Of a stretch of 64,000 nt of DNA, positions 8,020 to 17,764 are shown piece after piece. Made by a program: the position numbers and the translations under genes. The DNA comes from CAVVSQ01 sp963848825 (GTDB lineage Bacteria > Planctomycetota > Planctomycetia > Gemmatales > Gemmataceae): positions 1-64,000 of the forward strand of contig CAWKFA010000009.1 in NCBI GenBank assembly GCA_963848825.1. Direction: 5' to 3'. Position 1 is the first letter of the stretch. Each line of letters starts with the position of its first letter. Under the pieces are notes generated by a model. That model had not been told where the DNA came from and made no database searches. It saw nothing but the letters and a program-made list of their open reading frames with translations.

Positions 8020-9751
8020 GTGCCCCGTTTGCTGGTGATCAAAGGCGCTGACGAAGGGAAGCATTTCGAGCTGGCTGAAGCCAGCGTCGGCATCGGCCGC
8101 GATCCGTCCAGCCAGATTCGCCTGCACGACACCGAAGTTTCCCGTCGCCACGCCGAGTTCCGCCAGGTGGAAGATGGCTACGTCCTCGTGGACACGGCCA
8201 GCGCCAACGGTACCTACGTCAATAACAACAGTGTCAAGGAAACCCGCTTGCAAGCGGGCGACCAAATTCAAATCGGCCAGACGACGCTTGTCTATAGTTC
8301 CGGCCGTACCGAAACGCCCGGCCCGCCGCCGGACCTTGCTGAACATATCAGCATGATTACGCGCGGCGACGTGGAGATGTCGTCTGCCATCATCAAGGCG
8401 GTTGGCGAAACCGAGGGAAGCCGAATCCTGGCGCAGCCCGACAAGGCGGCCTCCCCCTGGCTGAAAAATGCCCTGGCCAATCTAACCATTATGTACGAGG
8501 CCAGCCAGGCCACCAGCCACATCCTCGATCAGCAGCAGCTCCTTGATCGTATTTTGGAGTTGATCTTCCGCACCATCGCGGCCGATCAGGGCTGCGTGAT
8601 GCTCACGAATCCCGACTCCGGCGACCTGGAGCCGAAGGCGGTGCGCCGTCGCCATGAAGCGGCCCCCGGTGAAAAATTCGTCATCAGCCGGACCATCATG
8701 GATTACGTTCTTCAGGAGAAACAGGGGGTGCTGGTTTCGGACGCCTCCAAGGATCAGCGTTTCAACGCCGGCCAGAGCATCGTGAAGTTCGGTATCCGCG
8801 AGGTTATCTGCGTGCCGATGAAGGGCCGCCACGAAACCCTCGGCGTCCTCTATTTAGATACGCACGCCAGCGTCCGTGATCTGGTCGCGCGGAAGACGGC
8901 GACCGCCAAGTTCATGGAAGACCATCTGACACTCGCCATTGCCGTCGCCCATCAGGCTGCCCTGGCCGTGGAGGAAACACGTTACCATCACGCCATGGTG
9001 CAAGCGGAACGCCTGGCCGCCATTGGCCAGACCATCGCCGCCCTGTCGCACCATATCAAGAACATTCTGCAGGGCCTGCGCAGCGGCAGCGACATTATCA
9101 AGATGGGACTGAAGGATAAAAACGAAAACCTGATCCAGCAAGGATGGCGCATCGCCGAAAAAAATCAGGGCAAGATTTACGACCTGGTAATGGACATGCT
9201 CAGCTATTCCAAGGACCGCGTGCCGAACCTCGAAATCACCGATATCAATGCCACGGTGCGCGACGTCTTTGAACTCCTGGAAAGCCGCGCTCGCGAGATC
9301 GGGGTCAAGCTCGAGCTGAACCTCGACGAAAAGTTGCCCACAATCCCCGTCGATGCTGAAGGCATTCATCGCGCCCTGCTGAATATCGTCGGCAATGCAC
9401 TGGACGCGGTTGAAGACCGTCCCCATCCGCAAGTTACCATTGGTACGCGCCTGGCCCAGGACGGCTGGGTCAAAATCGTCGTGGTCGATAACGGGGTGGG
9501 TATTTCGCAACAGAAACTCGGCGACATCTTCAAACCCTTCGTCAGTACCAAGGGCGCGCGGCACCGGCCTGGGCCTGGTCGTCAGCCGTAAAGTGCTGCG
9601 CGAGCATGGCGGCGATATCCTCGTGCAAAGTCAGCTAGGGGTCGGCAGCAAATTTATCCTGATGTTGCCCGTCAAGAGCCCACTCGGCCAAGATCCAGCC
9701 GTCACCAGCGGCGAAACCGCGCTCTTTCCCCCGGGACCGGACGAAGATTGA
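8020..9751 (+). CDS. FHA-GAF sensor histidine kinase (one frameshift)
   Basis: Domain order: an FHA phosphopeptide-binding domain (residues ~5-95; GRDPSSQIRLHDTEVSRRHA, NGTYVNN), a GAF sensor domain (~165-325), then a histidine kinase core. The core has a phosphoacceptor region AALSHHIKNILQGLRSG, an N box HRALLNIVGNALDAVED, a G1 box VVVDNGVGIS and an F box IFKPFVSTKGA. The G2 box TGLGLVVSRK continues in the next frame after a one-base loss in a GC run near 9560. The GTG start at 8020 has GGGAAGGA about 7 nt upstream. No response regulator is adjacent. It should sense an intracellular signal and integrate Ser/Thr phosphorylation through FHA. Confidence 0.85.
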
Positions 9752-9911
9752 GTCAGGCGCCCGCAAAGTCGTCAGCCTCGCTACGAACCCTCCATTTTCC
9801 CTGGCGGTCCGGGTAAAGCAGACAAAATGGACGCGAAATTCCGCCTGGGCGGGGTTAACATTTCTTTTGAAAGTCCTGTCCAATCTTGGGCTTCAAAAGA
9901 GACGGCTTACC

Positions 9912-10369
9912 ATGCGTGTCCCCGATTACCTGCTGGATCAGCACGTTACTTTTCAGACGGTATATCATCCGCCGGCTTTCACCAGTCAAAAGCGTGCCCG
10001 CTTCTTGCACATCTCGGGCCGGCAAGTCGTCAAGTGCGTCCTGCTCGCCAGCGGTAAAGGCTTTATTTTGGCCGTCCTCCGCGCGGTCGATCATGTCGAT
10101 CTCGCGGCGCTCGCCAAGACCCTCGGCATGAACGTGCGCCTGGCCAGTGATGACGAACTGGCGGAGCAGTTTGGCGACTGCGAGCCCGGCGGCTGGCGCC
10201 GTTCGGAAGTCTTTATGGTCTGCGGACTTTTTTGGACGACAGCATTCTTCCGGAACAGGTCATCCTCTTTGAAGCGCAGCGCCATGCCGTCGCGATTCGC
10301 ATGAAGTGCGCTGATTTTGAAAAGCTGGAAAAGCCAACCCGCCACCCGTTCGCTGTCCGCCACGCCTAG
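9912..10369 (+). CDS. YbaK/aminoacyl-tRNA deacylase-like protein (one frameshift)
   Basis: MRVPDYLLDQHVTFQTVYH, then KCVLLASGKGFILAVLRA with VDLAALAKTLG and LASDDELAEQFGDCEPG, match YbaK/ProXp-type editing domains. These hydrolyse mischarged tRNA (Cys- or Ala-tRNAPro); the Lys of the VVKCVLL strand is the usual catalytic lysine. The C-terminal part (SLYGLRTFLDDSI, VILFEAQRHAVAIRM) is in another frame after a shift near 10190-10205, ending at TAG 10367-10369. Length after repair, about 152 aa, is normal for the family. It may be co-transcribed with miaA, 30 nt downstream. Confidence 0.75.
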
Positions 10370-10398
10370 CAGCCCGTTAATTTTTGGGTCCGCTTGCT

Positions 10399-11407
10399 AT
10401 GGTAACGGTGAGTCAATCGACCGTGTCCCTGGCGGATCCTTGTATGTTGCCGGCCCCTTTCGCCGATGCCCTGGTGCTGACCGGCCCCACCGGCGCCGGC
10501 AAGACCGAGCTGGCCATTCACCTCGCCCAGCACCTCGACGCGGAAATCATTTCGATGGATTCGATGGCCCTTTATCGCCGCATGGACGTGGGCACGGCCA
10601 AGCCGACACCGGCGCAGCGGCAATTGATCCCTCATCATCTTGTCGATGTGCTCGAACCCTGGGAACCAGCCAGTGTCGCCTGGTGGCTGCGTGAGGCCAG
10701 TCGCTGCGCGGAAGATATTACGCGCCGCGGCAAACATATTCTTGTCGTGGGCGGCACGCCGCTTTATCTCAAGGCGCTGCTCTTTGGTCTCTTCGATGGG
10801 CCTCCAGCCGACGAGCATTTGCGCAGCCGCCTCCTCGCCGAGGCGGACAGTCTAGGCCCGGGCGTGCTTCACGAACGCCTCGCCGCCATTGACCCGCTGG
10901 CGGCCAGCCGCCTGCACCCTAACGACCTACGCCGAATTGTTCGAGCCCTCGAAGTCTTCGAGCTTACGGGCCAACCTATCAGCGCCTGGCAGCAGCAGTG
11001 GCAACACTCGTCGACCGTTCCCGAAGTGCCTCCAGGCAACGCGCAGCCAGGCTTGCCGGCTATTTTGTGGCTAGACCTGCCACGGCCCCTTCTCTATGAT
11101 CGAATCAATCGCCGGGTTGAACAAATGTTCGCGGCCGGCATGGTGGACGAGGTCCAAAACCTGGAAAAAGGCGATGCAACCTCCTGGCCACGAAGCCCGG
11201 CAGGCGCTGGGTTACAAGGAGGTCACGGACTTCCTCGCTGGACGGGCCACTCTGGCGGAGACAGTAGCGCGTATTCAGACGCGTAGTCGTAATTTCGCCA
11301 AGCGACAAATCACCTGGTTTCGGCACCTGCCGGGGTGCCAACCCGCGACGGCGCAATTGACAGAGGTGCTTTGGGGACCCAGAATGGTGAGAGGTCCTAA
11401 ACTATAG
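10399..11407 (+). CDS. miaA: tRNA dimethylallyltransferase (one frameshift)
   Basis: MiaA adds a dimethylallyl group to A37 of tRNAs reading UNN codons. The P loop LTGPTGAGKTELAIHLA, SMDSMALYRRMDVGTAKPT, HHLVDVLEPWEPASVAWW, VVGGTPLYLKALLFGLF and LHPNDLRRIVRALEV are all diagnostic. The C-terminal part ARQALGYKEVTDFL, IQTRSRNFAKRQITWFRH lies in a second frame after a one-base loss near 11170-11190. The repaired length (about 335 aa) fits MiaA. The first ATG at 10399 is used; ATG 10444 is an alternative start still upstream of the P loop. Confidence 0.9.
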
Positions 11408-11524
11408 GAGTCACGAGCCCGCGATCTTCTGAACTCTTCCGACGGCAACGGGACCGGGCGAGTTCGCTGGTCCTGTTCTCGATTTTAACGCGGTCCAGCA
11501 ACCCAACTTAGGCGGTGCATTTGT

Positions 11525-12244
11525 ATGGCGGTTACCTTTCAAGTTCTGGAAGGCATCGACAAGGGCAGGGTTTTTCATGACTTACCCACACCCTTGACCA
11601 TCGGCCGGGAAGAAGGCAATATCCTTCGCCTCAACGATGAACGGGTAAGCCGCTTTCATGCCAAGGTCCAGATCGACAGCGAAGATTTCATTCTCACCGA
11701 CCTGGAAAGCACCAACGGCACGCGCGTCAATGGCACGGTCGTGCAGATTCGCCGCCTGCGCTTCGGCGACCGCGTTGCCGTCGGGCGTTCGCTGTTATTG
11801 TTCGGCTCCAACGAAAACATCGCCGACCGGATGGCCAGCATGGGCGGCGTGAGTATTCAGCCCGTGGTGCCGGAAAAAGGCAGTATCGCGTCGGACGGCC
11901 CCGCCACCGTGCAGGCTTCCACGATGGCCGGCCAGGTGGATGGCAATCTCGACTTCATCATCAACGAAGGCGATCAAGTTTCCGCGACCCGCGATGCTTT
12001 TTTCATCGGCAAAAAGCCTTTGCCACCCTTGCCCCAAAAATTGACACCGTCGCAGGCGGCCCGACTGGCCGAAATCCTGGACTTTCTCCATAGCGGCCTG
12101 ACTTTGGCCACGGAGAACATCCAGGCCAAGGACGATGGCACCCAGGTGAACCTGAGCTTTGCCGACTGGCAAAAAATAATGGCGATTCAAATGTTGCTGG
12201 CCCGCTATCTCCGCGCCGTCGCCGAACCCGACGCGCTGGAGTAG
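11525..12244 (+). CDS. FHA-domain protein, 239 aa
   Basis: An N-terminal FHA domain (residues ~5-95) shows IGREEGNILRLNDERVSRFHA and STNGTRVNG, the phosphothreonine-binding loops. The C-terminal half is not recognised: a low-complexity linker then a helical segment (LTPSQAARLAEILDFLHSGL and QKIMAIQMLLARYLRAVAEP). It probably acts as an adaptor in Ser/Thr kinase signalling, which is abundant in planctomycetes. It lies between miaA and rpsO with room for its own promoter. Frame intact. Confidence 0.8.
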   Translation: MAVTFQVLEGIDKGRVFHDLPTPLTIGREEGNILRLNDERVSRFHAKVQIDSEDFILTDLESTNGTRVNGTVVQIRRLRFGDRVAVGRSLLLFGSNENIADRMASMGGVSIQPVVPEKGSIASDGPATVQASTMAGQVDGNLDFIINEGDQVSATRDAFFIGKKPLPPLPQKLTPSQAARLAEILDFLHSGLTLATENIQAKDDGTQVNLSFADWQKIMAIQMLLARYLRAVAEPDALE

Positions 12245-12283
12245 ACGCGCCCGGAGCAATAAACTTTCTGCGCCACGCGAATC

Positions 12284-12301
12284 GGAAGTCTCATGACTTC
12301 C
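12284..12301. promoter_or_regulatory. Small hairpin upstream of rpsO
   Basis: GGAAGTC-TCAT-GACTTCC is a perfect 7-bp stem with a 4-nt loop, 40 nt after the FHA gene stop and 150 nt before rpsO. It could end the upstream transcript or form part of the rpsO leader, where S15 autoregulatory structures occur in other bacteria. No run of T follows directly, so the role is uncertain. Confidence 0.35.
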
Positions 12302-12449
12302 ACGAGAAACGAGGCGCCGCTACGGGGCGGTAATTTTTCGGTCTTGTAATCTCGCCGCTCGCGGGTACATTCACTAGGATAATTTGAGTTAATGGCAAAA
12401 ACGTTGTCTTAGGCAGTAAGTCGAAGCGGCGGAGGGGGCGAGGACCCAG

Positions 12450-12718
12450 ATGTCGATCACGAAGGACCGCAAAACAGAAATCATTGGCCAGTACCGGCGC
12501 GAGCCCGACGATACCGGGTCGCCCGAGGTTCAGATTGCCTTGCTCACAGCCCGCATTACGGAGCTGACCGAGCACCTGCGCAGCCACATGAAAGATCATG
12601 CCAGTCGACGAGGTTTGCTGATGATGGTCAGCAAGCGTTCCGGTTTGCTCAATTACTTGCGCAACTCCGAACGCGGTCGTTACCTCGCCGTCATTGCTCG
12701 TCTGGGCTTGCGGAATAG
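12450..12718 (+). CDS. rpsO: 30S ribosomal protein S15 (stop displaced by a one-base loss)
   Basis: Primary 16S rRNA-binding protein of the small subunit platform. DDTGSPEVQIALLTARITEL, HLRSHMKDHASRRGLLMMVS, RSGLLNYLRN and the final YLAVIARLGLR are diagnostic S15. The family normally ends at Leu-Gly-Leu-Arg-Lys; here CGGAATAG reads through, whereas one extra A would give Arg-Lys-stop at 12716-12718. A one-base loss in the A run is therefore likely, and the apparent 146-residue ORF is an artefact. The rpsO-pnp order is the classic arrangement. Confidence 0.92.
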
Positions 12719-12904
12719 CCCGCCCCGCGGGCAACCAGTGGCGCTTCCAACAACTCGGGGAGCCCTTTCTCGAGGCCCTGATTCGGTCTTGCGGTTCTTC
12801 TCCTTTTTCTTGGTCCTTCGTACCTCCTCCCCTACCTTAGCCCAATTGCGGAACCAATCCACCTTTGGGCGGACTTCCTGCCGTTTGTAAGCGAGGTAGA
12901 TATC

Positions 12905-15134
12905 GTGCAGGCATGTCGTGTAGAACTTCCCCTCGGCGCTTCCCAACTAATTTTGGAAACCGGCAAAATCGCCCGACAGGCACATGGTGCCGTCGTCGTG
13001 ACCCATGGCGACACCGTCGCCCTGGTCACAGCTGTCGAAGGCAGCTCCGATTCTGTCCGAGATTTCTTTCCGCTCACGGTCGATTATCGCGAGAAGACCT
13101 ATGCCGCCGGCAAGTTCCCGGGCGGCTTCATCAAACGCGAAGGCCGGCCCACCAGCAAGGAAATTTTGACCAGCCGGCTTATCGACCGGCCCATCCGCCC
13201 ACTCTTCCCCGCGGGGTATCTCCGCGAAGTGCAAATCATGGCCTCCACGCTCTCCTTTGATCGGGAAAACGACCCCGACATCCTCTCCATGATCGGCGCC
13301 AGCGCCGCCCTGCACGTTTCCCCCATTCCTTTCCTCAAAGTCACGGGCTCGATTCGCATCGGCCGCATCGCCAATGAACTGGTCGTCATGCCGACGCACA
13401 CCCAAATGGAAGAAAGCGATCTCGACTTGATCGTGTCCGGCACCCGGGACGCGATCACCATGATCGAAGGCTTCGCGCGCGAGATGCCCGAAGACAGCAT
13501 GTTGCAAGCCGTCCTTTTCGGGCACCAGCAAATCGTCAAGATCATCGAGTTGATCGAAGGTTTTCGCGTCAAGGCCGGGCTGGGCGCCAAACAATATCCC
13601 GCCGAGGCGGCCGTCAACCCGGTCAAGGACCTGGTGAAACAGAAATTCTACGATGAGTTTCGCACGCTCAAGCAAACGGCCGGCAAGTTGGCACGCGCCG
13701 ATCAGATCAAGGCGCTGCGCAACCGCGTCTACGATGCCTATGCTCCCGAAGGGGGCACGAGCGAACACACGCCCGAACAGGTCGCGCACGCGCTCGAGCA
13801 CCTCGAGGAACGTGTGGTCCGCGACCTCATTCTTGAAGGCAAACGCATCGACGGCCGCGGCAACAAGGAAATCCGCGAAATTACCTGCGAAGTCGGTATT
13901 CTGCCGCGAACGCACGGCTCCGCGCTCTTCACGCGTGGAGAAACGCAAGCCCTCGTCACCACGACCCTCGGCACCTCCAGCGACGAGCAGCGTGTCGACG
14001 GCCTTGCCGATGAAATCAGCAAGAAGTTCATGCTGGATTACAATTTTCCACCCTTTAGCGTCGGCGAATGCAAACCCAACCGCGGTCCTGGCCGGCGCGA
14101 GATCGGCCACGGTGCGCTTGCCGAACGCAGCCTCAAGGCCGTCATTCCGCCGGTCGACAAGTTCCCTTACACCGTGCGCGTGGTCTCCGACATCCTCGAA
14201 TCGAACGGCTCGAGCAGCATGGCATCGGTATGCGGCGGCACGCTGTCGCTCATGGATGCCGGCGTGCCCATCAGCGATCCGGTGGCCGGCATCTCCATCG
14301 GCCTCGTCAAGGAAGGTAAAAAGTTCGTCCTGCTCACCGACATCATGGGGGACGAAGATCATTATGGCGATATGGACTTCAAGGTCGCCGGCACGGTGCG
14401 CGGCATCACCGGCATTCAGCTCGACCTCAAAATCGACGGCATTGACGAAGAAATCATCAAGGCCACGCTGGAGCAGGCCCGCGATGCCCGCCGCGAAATC
14501 CTCAAACATATCGTGATGACGTTGCGTTATCCGCGCACGGAAATCAGCACCCAGGCGCCGCGCCTGCTGACCATCAAGATCAATCCCGAAAAGATCGGCC
14601 TGTTGATCGGCCCCGGCGGCAAAACGATCAAGGGCATCCAGGAATCGACCGGCGCCAAGATCGATATCGACGATGACGGCACCGTCTATGTGTCGCACTC
14701 GTCCGCGGCCGGCGCCGAGGCCGCCCGCTCGAAGGTGGAGGCGCTCACGGAAGAAGTTCGCGTCGGCAAGGTTTACGATGGCCGGGTGACTTCCGTCAAG
14801 GACTTCGGCGCCTTCATCGAGATCCTGCCGGGCCGCGACGGCTTGTGCCACATTAGCGAGCTGGACGACAAATATGTCGACAAGGTCGACAGCGTCTGCA
14901 AAGTCGGCGACCACATGCAGGTCAAGGTCATTGCCATCGACGATCAAGACCGGGTCAAGCTCTCGCGCAAGGTACTGCTGCGGGAAGCCCGGGGCGAGAC
15001 CGGCAATCCGCCGCCGCGCGATCGGGCGCGATCAGGGACCGCCGCGTGATCAGGGACCACCCCGCGACGGAGGCCGTGGCCCGGACCGGGGTCCGGACCG
15101 AGGCGGCGATCGCGGCGGCCGCAATCGCGACTAA
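12905..15134 (+). CDS. pnp: Polyribonucleotide nucleotidyltransferase (C-terminal frameshift)
   Basis: 3'-5' phosphorolytic exoribonuclease of the RNA degradosome. Two RNase PH domains are present (LETGKIARQAHGAVVV and EVGILPRTHGSALFTRGETQ, with SSMASVCGGTLSLMDAGVP and ITDIMGDEDHYGDMDFK-type active-site Asp residues), separated by the helical domain. A KH domain (LLIGPGGKTIKGIQ) and an S1 domain (SVKDFGAFIEILPG) follow. After residue ~700 the frame shifts near 15020, and the true tail is an Arg/Gly/Asp-rich RNA-binding extension ending at 15134. The GTG start at 12905 gives the normal N-terminus; no ATG fits better. Confidence 0.95.
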
Positions 15135-15256
15135 CGAGGCTACCTGGTGAACCGGTGACAGGGCGTACGGCGTTTGCGTAAGCAGGGGACTTCTCCTGCC
15201 TAACAAGTGCCGTGCCACCCTGTCGCCGTCTTACCTCCTCAACCACCCGGCCAATC

Positions 15257-15958
15257 ATGTCCAACGATCAATATGCCGTTCTTGCCGAGCTGGCGGGCGG
15301 CTTTATTCATGAGATCAAAAACCATCTCAGCACGCTGGGCCTCAATCTCCAGCTTCTCGCCGAGGATTTTCAGGACCCGGAAACGCAGCGGGAACGTCGC
15401 GCGCTCCAGCGCGTGCAGCGTCTGCAATCGGAATGTGGGCGGCTTGTCGAAGTCTCCAACGATTTCCTGCGTTTCGCGCGCATCAAGGATTTGGCCCTGG
15501 CGCCGGCCGACATGGACAAAGTGCTCGAGGAATTGATCGATTTCTTCGGTCCCACCGCCAACGCCGCCGCCATCGACCTCAAAACATACCTACCCGCGGA
15601 CTTGCCGCGGGTTCGCCTCGACAAGGAACTCTTCAAGCAAGCTCTCCTCAACCTGCTGCTCAACGCCGAACAGGCCATGCCCCAGGGGGGCTCCATCACC
15701 ATCCAGGCCGGCGTCGAACCGCCCCTTTCCGGTGGCCAGCCCAGCGTGTACCTAAGTATCATCGACACGGGCCAGGGAATGGCGGCTGAAATGCTGGCCA
15801 AGATCTTCCAGCCCTTCTTTTCCACCAAGCCCAGCGGTTCCGGGCTCGGCTTGCCGACCGCGCGGCGCATTGTTGAAGGGCACGGCGGCACCATCGATGT
15901 GCAAAGCGAGCCCGGCAAGGGCACGAAAATCACCCTGCGGCTTCCGGCGCACGCCTGA
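15257..15958 (+). CDS. Sensor histidine kinase, soluble, 233 aa
   Basis: Short kinase lacking a sensor domain: HisKA-like LAGGFIHEIKNHLSTLGLNL with the phosphoacceptor His, N box QALLNLLLNAEQAM, G1 box IIDTGQGM, F box KIFQPFFSTKPSGSGLGL and G2. Residues 1-15 are all that precedes the H box, so signal input must come from a partner. No transmembrane helix. It is 22 nt upstream of the aminotransferase gene and likely shares its transcript, though no functional link is obvious. ATG 15257 is chosen because the family pattern begins there. Confidence 0.85.
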   Translation: MSNDQYAVLAELAGGFIHEIKNHLSTLGLNLQLLAEDFQDPETQRERRALQRVQRLQSECGRLVEVSNDFLRFARIKDLALAPADMDKVLEELIDFFGPTANAAAIDLKTYLPADLPRVRLDKELFKQALLNLLLNAEQAMPQGGSITIQAGVEPPLSGGQPSVYLSIIDTGQGMAAEMLAKIFQPFFSTKPSGSGLGLPTARRIVEGHGGTIDVQSEPGKGTKITLRLPAHA

Positions 15959-15979
15959 ACCCTCCCGTGAGGAAGAACG

Positions 15980-16843
15980 ATGACTGCTCCCCTCGCAAAC
16001 GTGCACGGCGAAATATTGCCTCTCGATGAGGTCAAGGTCTCGGTACAGGACCGCGGTTTTCTGTTTGGCGATGCCGTCTATGAAGTGCTGCGCCTTTATC
16101 AGGGGCGGGCCTGGCTCGAAGAGGAACATTTCGAGCGCCTCAAAAACAGCCTGGCAGCTATTCGTATTGCCGGCGTCGACCTCGACCGCCTGCGCCGGCG
16201 CCTGCATGAAACGGTAGCCGCCGGCAACTTCACCGAAGCGATGGCCTATATCCACGTGACCCGCGGCGCCGCCCCGCGCCGCCATGCCTTTCCCAAGGAC
16301 ACCACCCCATTTGAGCTTCTGTACGTGCAGGACTACGACGACGGCCCCACGGCCAAGGCTCGTGTCGCGGGCACCAAGGTCATCACGCATCCCGACATTC
16401 GCTGGGGCCGCTGCGATATCAAATCGACGAACCTACTCGCCAACGTACTCGCCTACCAGGCCGCCACCGAAGCCGGCGCCACCGAGACACTGCTTTATCT
16501 TGCGGACGAGTCCGTTTCCGAAGCGTCCCACAGCAGCTACTTTACGGTCGAAGGGGCCACCTTGTGCACGACCCCGCTCAAGGCCAATATACTCCCTGGC
16601 ATCACCCGCAATTTTCTAATCCGCCTGGCGCAGCAAGCCGGCATTCACGTCAGCGAGCAAACCATCTATCGTGCGGATCTCTTCAAGATGGACGAGATCT
16701 TTCTGACGGGCACCACGTCCGAAGTTCTGCCCGTAGTCAACGTGGACGGCAAACTAATCGGCGGCGGCCATCCAGGCCTGCTCACCAAACGCATCCTGGA
16801 GCTCCATCAACAGGCGGTACTGGACTTCCTCGGGACGAAATGA
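15980..16843 (+). CDS. dat: D-amino-acid/branched-chain class IV aminotransferase
   Basis: PLP-dependent fold-type IV enzyme. DRGFLFGDAVYEVLRLYQGR is the typical N-terminal block; the PLP-binding lysine is in RCDIKSTNLLANVLA; LADESVSEASHSSYFTV and ILPGITRNFLI, then MDEIFLTGTTSEVLPV complete the signature. The pattern with Arg in RGAAPRRHAFP and the SEASHS sequence is closest to D-alanine aminotransferases, which would supply D-Glu or D-Ala, but class IV members are hard to separate by eye. Frame intact, 287 aa as expected. GAGGAAGAAC lies just before the ATG. Confidence 0.8.
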   Translation: MTAPLANVHGEILPLDEVKVSVQDRGFLFGDAVYEVLRLYQGRAWLEEEHFERLKNSLAAIRIAGVDLDRLRRRLHETVAAGNFTEAMAYIHVTRGAAPRRHAFPKDTTPFELLYVQDYDDGPTAKARVAGTKVITHPDIRWGRCDIKSTNLLANVLAYQAATEAGATETLLYLADESVSEASHSSYFTVEGATLCTTPLKANILPGITRNFLIRLAQQAGIHVSEQTIYRADLFKMDEIFLTGTTSEVLPVVNVDGKLIGGGHPGLLTKRILELHQQAVLDFLGTK

Positions 16844-16852
16844 GCTCTCACC

Positions 16853-17679
16853 CTAATCCCCCATCAAGTAACCCACCAGCTCCTCCTGTTGCCGATAATC
16901 GCCGATTACAATATCCGCGCCAGCACGGATTAGCCGTTCGCGTTTCCAGCTATTGATGCCGCGGCGGTTGGTCTCGTCGCTGGCCACCGCTACCGCGACG
17001 CCACCGACGCGGCGTATTTCCTCGATTTCGACGAAGCCATCGCCAAAGCCCAGCAAGGCTTCGCCCTGCACGTTGTTTTCCTTCAGGAGCTTTTCAATCA
17101 CCATCTTCTTGGAGAAATTCTGGTAATCGTCCAGCGCGCCGTAGATGTGTTCGCCAAAATAACTGGCTACATCGAGCAGTTCCGCTTCCCGGCGCACGAA
17201 GGGCAGATCGGTCCCGCTGGCCAGGTACATGCTGAGGCCGCGTTTCTTGAAGTTATCCAAAAGGGCCTGGCTGCCGGGCACCGTCCAATCCGCAGGCGCA
17301 GCCTCGCCGCGCATCAGCGCCCGATCCTCCCCTCGATGCGTGCCATCAAGAGGTCGTGGTAGCGATGTTTGTAAACTAGCGGCTCCAGGGGCCTGCCCCC
17401 GCGCTGCTTGACCTCCTCCGCCAGTTGCATCATCTGGTAGATCGTCTGCTTGCCATTGAGCCGCATCACGAAGTCTTCGACATGGGCGCGCAACGTCGCC
17501 TCATCTTCACGCGTGCCCGTTTCGCGCAGGGCATCGACCATCATCGGCACCATGACCTGGGGCCAACCTTCGCGGATTAGCGAGAGCGTGCCGTCGAAAT
17601 CGAAGAGCACGAAGCGAAATTTGCCGCGCGGCAGGTCAGGACGCAGGACCTCGATGTCACGCATACGTTTGCGCTCCAT
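16853..17679 (-). CDS. HAD-superfamily hydrolase (one frameshift)
   Basis: FVLFDFDGTLSLI is HAD motif I with the nucleophile Asp and the acid Asp. MYLASGTDLPFVRREAELL is motif II (Ser/Thr), KKMVIEKLL gives the motif III Lys, and LLGFGDGFVEIEE is motif IV. The frame changes near 17312 (RIEGRIG / ALMRGEA), one base apparently missing. The repaired length of about 275 aa fits phosphoglycolate phosphatase/beta-phosphoglucomutase-like members with a helical cap. Substrate unknown. ATG 17679 or the in-frame ATG 17664 may be the start; no strong ribosome-binding site was seen. Confidence 0.8.
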
Positions 17680-17699
17680 GCCAATGAAAGGAAGGCGAT

Positions 17700-17760
17700 G
17701 TTCGGAAAAAAGGGGTCTGACCCCCTCGAATTCAAGGGGTCTGACCCCTTTTTTCCGAAC
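17700..17760. repeat. Long near-perfect palindrome with GGGGTCTGACCCC arms
   Basis: The left arm GTTCGGAAAAAAGGGGTC and the right arm GACCCCTTTTTTCCGAAC are reverse complements. Each also contains GGGGTCTGACCCC, and a short CTCGAATTCAA spacer separates them. The whole 61-bp element lies between two minus-strand genes, just after the stop of the HEAT/propeller gene. It resembles dispersed REP-like palindromes; it could also act as a bidirectional terminator because of the flanking A6/T6 runs. Confidence 0.8.
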
Positions 17761-17764
17761 GCTC

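Noticed and set aside
12947..14947. A 666-codon open frame antisense to pnp
   Set aside because: It mirrors the third-position GC bias of a real gene; composition is odd (Asp/Ala/Phe-rich), it has no recognisable motif, and pnp on the other strand is certain.
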